Origin: DATDSR01 sp038062165
Lineage (GTDB): Bacteria > Patescibacteriota > Minisyncoccia > Phycocordibacterales > DATDSR01
Reading direction: 5' to 3'
Length of the DNA: 39,819 bases
Assembly: GCA_038062165.1 (NCBI GenBank)
Contig: JBBTXQ010000027.1
Coordinates: 1 to 39,819 of the forward strand
Shown here one piece after another: positions 36,692 to 39,819 of the stretch (position 1 is its first letter; every line of letters begins with the position of its first letter). The notes beneath the pieces are model-generated. The model made no database searches and was not told the origin of the DNA. It was given only the letters and a program-made list of their open reading frames with translations. Position numbers and translations under genes: made by a program.

Positions 36692-37375
36692 ATGCACGAA
36701 ATGATATTAGAGAAGCGGGAGACATTTGGTAAGAAGCTGGCTAAGCATCGATTGGCTGGCAAATTGCCTGTGGTGGTCTATGGTTCAGGACACAAGTCTG
36801 GATCATTCTTTGTAGATCTAAAAAATTTTAAGAAACTTTGGAAAGTTGCTGGAGAATCTACTCTCGTTTCGCTCAAGGAGGATAAAAAGAATTACGACGT
36901 ACTAATTCAAGATGTCGCTGTCCACCCACTCTCCGGCGAGCCTATACATGCTGATTTTTATGCGATCGATGTCAACAAGCCGGTGGAAGTGAAAGTGGCA
37001 TTGGAGTTCATCGGAGTGTCGCCCGCGGTCAAGAATCTGGGAGCACTTTTGGTTAAAGTAATGCACGAGATCGAGATTAAAGTCTTGCCCAAGAATCTGG
37101 TGCATCAGATTGAAGTGGATATTTCAAGTCTTGCTAATTTCGGCGATTCTGTTCACGCGCGAGATATCAAACTTCCCGAGACCGCTGAACTTCTAACTAA
37201 TCCAGACGAGGCCATAGCCCTTGTGAAAGAAATAATTGAAGAAAAAGAAGAAGAAGTAGCCCCAGTCGATCTAACGGCCATTGAAGTAGAAAAGAAAGGC
37301 AAGGAGCCAAAGGAAGGTGAGGAGAATAGCGAAACCGCGCCGGCCGACAAAAAAGAAAAAGAAGAAAAGAAGTAG
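36692..37375 (+). CDS. rplY: 50S ribosomal protein L25 (CTC/TL5 type)
   Basis: A 227-residue bL25 of the long CTC form, which binds 5S rRNA. The N-terminal L25 domain has ILEKRETFGKKLAKHRLAGKLPVVVYGSG and YDVLIQDVAVHPLSGEPIHADFYAID; the TL5 C-terminal beta domain follows (VEVKVALEFIGVSPAVK...). The last ~45 residues are an acidic/Lys-rich tail. ATG 36692 fits with the -10; an in-frame upstream extension from 36587 would run through REP sequence and is rejected. Confidence 0.94.
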   Translation: MHEMILEKRETFGKKLAKHRLAGKLPVVVYGSGHKSGSFFVDLKNFKKLWKVAGESTLVSLKEDKKNYDVLIQDVAVHPLSGEPIHADFYAIDVNKPVEVKVALEFIGVSPAVKNLGALLVKVMHEIEIKVLPKNLVHQIEVDISSLANFGDSVHARDIKLPETAELLTNPDEAIALVKEIIEEKEEEVAPVDLTAIEVEKKGKEPKEGEENSETAPADKKEKEEKK

Positions 37376-37378
37376 TGG

Positions 37379-37384
37379 TATAAT
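37379..37384 (+). promoter_or_regulatory. Leaderless-type extended -10 (TG-G-TATAAT)
   Basis: TATAAT ends exactly 6 nt before ATG 37391 and overlaps the region just after the rplY stop. Confidence 0.7.
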
Positions 37385-37390
37385 GGGGCA

Positions 37391-38776
37391 ATGAAGAAGG
37401 TTTTTAGCTTTTTAGCTTTTAGCTTGTTAATTTTGGGGCCTAGTATGGCCTTGGCTCAGGCCTCTTGTCCGGCTAATATATCAGGCTATACAGACGAGCA
37501 ATTGCAAGAATTTTTGGCTGTTTGCGAGAAGGAGATTGCCGAGAATCAGGCCAAGCTGACATTCACGCAAAAACAAGCTACTTCGATTGAGAGAGTTATT
37601 GCTGAACTCAAGTATAAGATTCAGAAATCAGAACTCGAGATTAAAGCACGCAATATCAAGATCACCCAGTTAGGAGATGACATCTCTGTTAGAAACAAAA
37701 ATATAAATGTGTTAAGTGAGAAGATTGATAAAATGCGTGATTCGCTTAGCGAACTCTTGCGCAAGACAGACGAAGTGAGCGCTTTTACTCCCGCCGAAGC
37801 ACTACTTTCCAATTCGGATTTATCAGAATTTTTCGCTAATTTAGATGATTACGAGGTAATTAGAGGTCACTTGCGAAACACTCTCTTGGAAATATCAGAA
37901 GTCAAAACGCAGACAGAGGCCGAGAAGGCTCGCCTCGAGCAGTCGAAAGTTAAAGAAGGCGAACTTAAATATCAGCAAGAACAAGAGAAGAAGCGCACTA
38001 ATAGTCTAAAAAGTGAACAGGAGCATGTGCTTAAACTGACACGCGCTGAAGAGAGTGCTTTTAAAAAAGAAATTGCCGATAAAGAGCGTGTTAAAAATGA
38101 AATAAGAAATCGAATTTTCAAAACCGTGGGCGGTCAGGAATTGCGTTTCGAGGAAGCGCTCAAGCTTGTGCGACAGTACGAGGCACGCGTCGGCGTGAAC
38201 GCCGCCCTTACCCTCGCCATTCTCACGCAAGAATCTTCAGTCAACGGACTCATCGGCAAGAATATCGGTAAGTGCACATATAATCAGAGCGCAAGTAATG
38301 AAAGTGGCACAGTGATGGCGCCTTCGCAGCAAGCATCATTTCTCGCCATTATGAATGAACTCGGATTGAACGCCAACACCACGCCAGTGTCGTGCCCGAT
38401 ATATTCTGACGGATCATATGGCGGAGCGATGGGACCATCGCAATTCATGCCCAATACTTGGTGGAATGTGAACACCGGTTTCGGCTACAAACAGAGAGTG
38501 GCCGAAGTGATGGGTGTGACTGTGCCCAGTCCGTTTAATAATCTCGATGCCTTCACCGGCACAGCACTATACTTATCTGACGCGCTAGAGCGTTGTCGCA
38601 GTGCCTTCACGAGTACGTTTGAATTGCGTGCCTGCACGGCGGCTAAGTATTACGCCGGCCTAACCGCGTCTGGTTCACGACTCGCCCGGCATATGAACCC
38701 AGCAAGCAGTTATGGTTACAAAGTAGCAATGAGAGCCGCCCAATTCGAGAAAGACATCACCCTTCTAGATCAGTAG
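37391..38776 (+). CDS. Secreted coiled-coil protein with MltB-like lytic transglycosylase domain
   Basis: A 461-residue exported protein. Signal peptide MKKVFSFLAFSLLILGPSMALAQA. Residues ~35-245 are long coiled coils as in EnvC/PcsB-type cell-division hydrolase partners. Residues ~260-455 resemble the SLT_2/MltB fold: ALTLAILTQESSVNGLIGKNIG with the likely catalytic Glu in TQESS, SYGGAMGPSQFMPNTWW (the MltB GAMGxxQFMPS block), and ACTAAKYYAGL. It probably cleaves peptidoglycan glycan strands and is regulated by its own coiled coil. Confidence 0.88.
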   Translation: MKKVFSFLAFSLLILGPSMALAQASCPANISGYTDEQLQEFLAVCEKEIAENQAKLTFTQKQATSIERVIAELKYKIQKSELEIKARNIKITQLGDDISVRNKNINVLSEKIDKMRDSLSELLRKTDEVSAFTPAEALLSNSDLSEFFANLDDYEVIRGHLRNTLLEISEVKTQTEAEKARLEQSKVKEGELKYQQEQEKKRTNSLKSEQEHVLKLTRAEESAFKKEIADKERVKNEIRNRIFKTVGGQELRFEEALKLVRQYEARVGVNAALTLAILTQESSVNGLIGKNIGKCTYNQSASNESGTVMAPSQQASFLAIMNELGLNANTTPVSCPIYSDGSYGGAMGPSQFMPNTWWNVNTGFGYKQRVAEVMGVTVPSPFNNLDAFTGTALYLSDALERCRSAFTSTFELRACTAAKYYAGLTASGSRLARHMNPASSYGYKVAMRAAQFEKDITLLDQ

Positions 38777-38801
38777 AACGCCGGTTGCAATTTGAGGAGA
38801 G

Positions 38802-38807
38802 TATGCT
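38802..38807 (+). promoter_or_regulatory. Possible -10 (TATGCT)
   Basis: TATGCT ends 5 nt before ATG 38813 (or 11 nt before ATG 38819). Confidence 0.4.
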
Positions 38808-38812
38808 AATTT

Positions 38813-39109
38813 ATGGACATGAAGAAAGACGGGGCTAAAAAGAATGGGAAGAATCGGCTTATTACTAATAAGGATCTGTCACACCAGATCGAAGTTCTAG
38901 CTTCTAATGTGAATGGGATTGCGGAGCGGTTGACAAATGTGGAGGATAATATGGCCACAAAGAGGGACCTTAAAGACACAGAAGAAAGGCTAGATAATAG
39001 GATCAGAGGTTTAGAGAGGCGAATGGATGAATTTGCTGTGCAATATGTCAAGAAAGAGCATCACATGAAGTTGGCAGAGAAAGTTTCCAAATTAGAGCAT
39101 AGAGTATAA
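38813..39109 (+). CDS. Small coiled-coil protein
   Basis: A 98-residue protein, basic at the N-terminus (KKDGAKKNGKNRLITNKDL) then heptad-like coiled coil (LASNVNGIAERLTNVEDNMATKRDLKDTEERLDNRIRGLERRMDEFAVQYV, and LAEKVSKLEHRV). Such proteins are common in CPR genomes; the function is unknown. ATG 38819 is an alternative start. Confidence 0.7.
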   Translation: MDMKKDGAKKNGKNRLITNKDLSHQIEVLASNVNGIAERLTNVEDNMATKRDLKDTEERLDNRIRGLERRMDEFAVQYVKKEHHMKLAEKVSKLEHRV

Positions 39110-39127
39110 ACCTTCAATTAAATTAAT

Positions 39128-39379
39128 ATGAAAAAAGATACACACCCAATTTATTATACTAATGCACTCGTCACCTGTTCGTGCGGCAATACTTTCAATG
39201 TGGGTGGCACGCAGGAGAAAATTAAAGTTGAAATTTGCAGTGTCTGTCACCCATTCTTCACAGGCGACAAGAAGATTATTGACACAGCCGGTCGAGTAGA
39301 ACGTTTCAGGACGCGCAGTTCTAAGAAGTCAACCACACCCAAAAAAGTCAAAGCGCCAAAAAAGAAAAAGGTAGCCTAG
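39128..39379 (+). CDS. rpmE: 50S ribosomal protein L31
   Basis: An 83-residue zinc-type bL31. THPIYYTNALVTCSCGNTFNVGGT and ICSVCHPFFTGDKKIIDTAGRVERFR are the family blocks, with the Cys ligands CxC and CxxC present. A Lys-rich tail follows. It is directly upstream of prfA, a common bacterial arrangement. Confidence 0.96.
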   Translation: MKKDTHPIYYTNALVTCSCGNTFNVGGTQEKIKVEICSVCHPFFTGDKKIIDTAGRVERFRTRSSKKSTTPKKVKAPKKKKVA

Positions 39380-39819
39380 ATGGATATTAGCGAGTTCAAG
39401 GCAAATCCGAAGACTAAATATCTAGCTTTTCAATATGAAGAGATGCTTAAATCTGATCCGGAAACGGCTAAATTTTTGCTTACTCAAATGGAGGGGATAA
39501 TTAATGGTGGCAAGAGCGATAACTTAGACGAAGATAATTCGGGAGATAAATATGGGAGTGCACGAGAAATAATTCTAGAGATTAGAGCAGGCGCCGGTGG
39601 CAGTGAAGCAAGTCTTTTTGCTCGCGAGCTTGGCAATATGTACTCAAGCTATGCGCGCAAAAAAGGATGGGGAGTGGTGGAACTTGACGACCTTGTCTAT
39701 GAGATCCGAGGGGCGGGTGCTTACGAAGCACTTAGATGGGAGTCGGGCGTACACAGAATTCAACGCGTACCCGTAACCGAGAAATCCGGTCGCGTGCATA
39801 CGAGTACGGCGTCTGTGGC
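39380..39819 (+). CDS. prfA: Peptide chain release factor 1 (partial, cut by window end)
   Basis: The first 146 codons of RF1. It begins 1 nt after rpmE. ILEIRAGAGGSEASLFARELGNMYSSYA and ALRWESGVHRIQRVPVTEKSGRVHTSTASV are RF1/RF2 core blocks; the PxT/GGQ parts lie beyond the edge, so class (RF1 rather than RF2) rests on position after rpmE and on similarity. GAGG starts at residue 71, about 45 residues earlier than in E. coli RF1, so domain 1 is reduced. Confidence 0.88.
   Translation, partial: MDISEFKANPKTKYLAFQYEEMLKSDPETAKFLLTQMEGIINGGKSDNLDEDNSGDKYGSAREIILEIRAGAGGSEASLFARELGNMYSSYARKKGWGVVELDDLVYEIRGAGAYEALRWESGVHRIQRVPVTEKSGRVHTSTASV

Noticed and set aside
1..39819. UGA recoding as in Gracilibacteria/Absconditabacteria
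   Set aside because: Many genes end at UGA at the expected family length (wlbA, the helicase, the MazG-like gene), and no gene needs read-through of UGA.
1..39819. tRNA or rRNA genes
   Set aside because: TTCGA-like strings were checked, but none sits in a cloverleaf with acceptor and anticodon stems; all fall within coding sequence.

Overview
This window looks like a chromosomal segment of a Candidate Phyla Radiation (Patescibacteria) bacterium, probably of the Parcubacteria group. The evidence is the gene repertoire: split transketolase, a PIF1-like helicase with a C-terminal HTH, a PaaX/Cas2-like gene with no CRISPR array, a CxxC-x17-CxxC zinc protein, many small single-TM or secreted proteins, compact versions of universal genes, and dense ATGA-type overlaps. 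UGA works as an ordinary stop codon here (for example wlbA, the helicase and the MazG-like gene), so there is no sign of UGA recoding. No rRNA, tRNA or CRISPR array is visible. The lineage is inferred from gene content only.

Layout. 1-3.5 kb: three genes for UDP-2,3-diacetamido-2,3-dideoxy-glucuronate (wlbC, wlbB, wlbA) and a SAM methyltransferase. 3.5-5.5 kb: two solitary ORFan genes on either side of a REP/RAYT transposase region that also holds a broken second copy of the methyltransferase. 5.5-8.5 kb: a FemAB-like acyltransferase and a large O-antigen ligase/TPR protein. 8.5-9.05 kb: a palindrome-packed intergenic region with a 19-residue basic micro-ORF. 9-11.6 kb: secA. 11.6-14 kb: hicBA toxin-antitoxin, a Cys-His-Asp hydrolase-like protein, a MazG-like NTP pyrophosphohydrolase, a small zinc ribbon and MYG1. 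14-18.8 kb: ORFans interleaved with murB and gatB. 18.9-24 kb: gap, rpiB, rpe and the two halves of transketolase. 24-25.4 kb: the PaaX/Cas2-like regulator and a secreted protein. 25.5-28 kb: zinc-finger protein, PIF1-like helicase, YggU. 28-31.5 kb: a run of membrane and secreted surface proteins (META, Ig-like repeats, Kazal). 31.5-35.6 kb: SDR, PQ-loop-like membrane protein, SWIB, cold-shock protein, aldolase, FAD oxidase. 35.6-36.65 kb: another ORFan beside a second RAYT/REP element. 36.7-39.8 kb: rplY, a coiled-coil MltB-like transglycosylase, rpmE and the start of prfA.

Four patterns cut across the genes. (1) Most housekeeping genes lack a Shine-Dalgarno sequence. Nine have a -10 hexamer ending exactly 6 nt before ATG, the geometry of leaderless transcripts. 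(2) Six transcription units of unknown function look completely different: a -35 box, a 17-18 nt spacer, an extended -10 (often TGATAnnnT), a clear SD and, in most, a near-perfect terminator; four of the genes are clearly GC-rich. (3) Two tyrosine transposases (RAYTs) each sit among their own family of REP palindromes. Both families share a GGAGG...CCTCC scaffold and differ in the centre. (4) Palindromic elements are inserted in frame in several housekeeping genes (three in murB; others in gatB, rpe, secA and the helicase), resembling Rickettsia palindromic elements.

The best candidates for something undescribed are the SD-led ORFan cassettes, the paired RAYT/REP systems and the protein-invading palindromes. 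All are read from sequence by eye; no searches were run.
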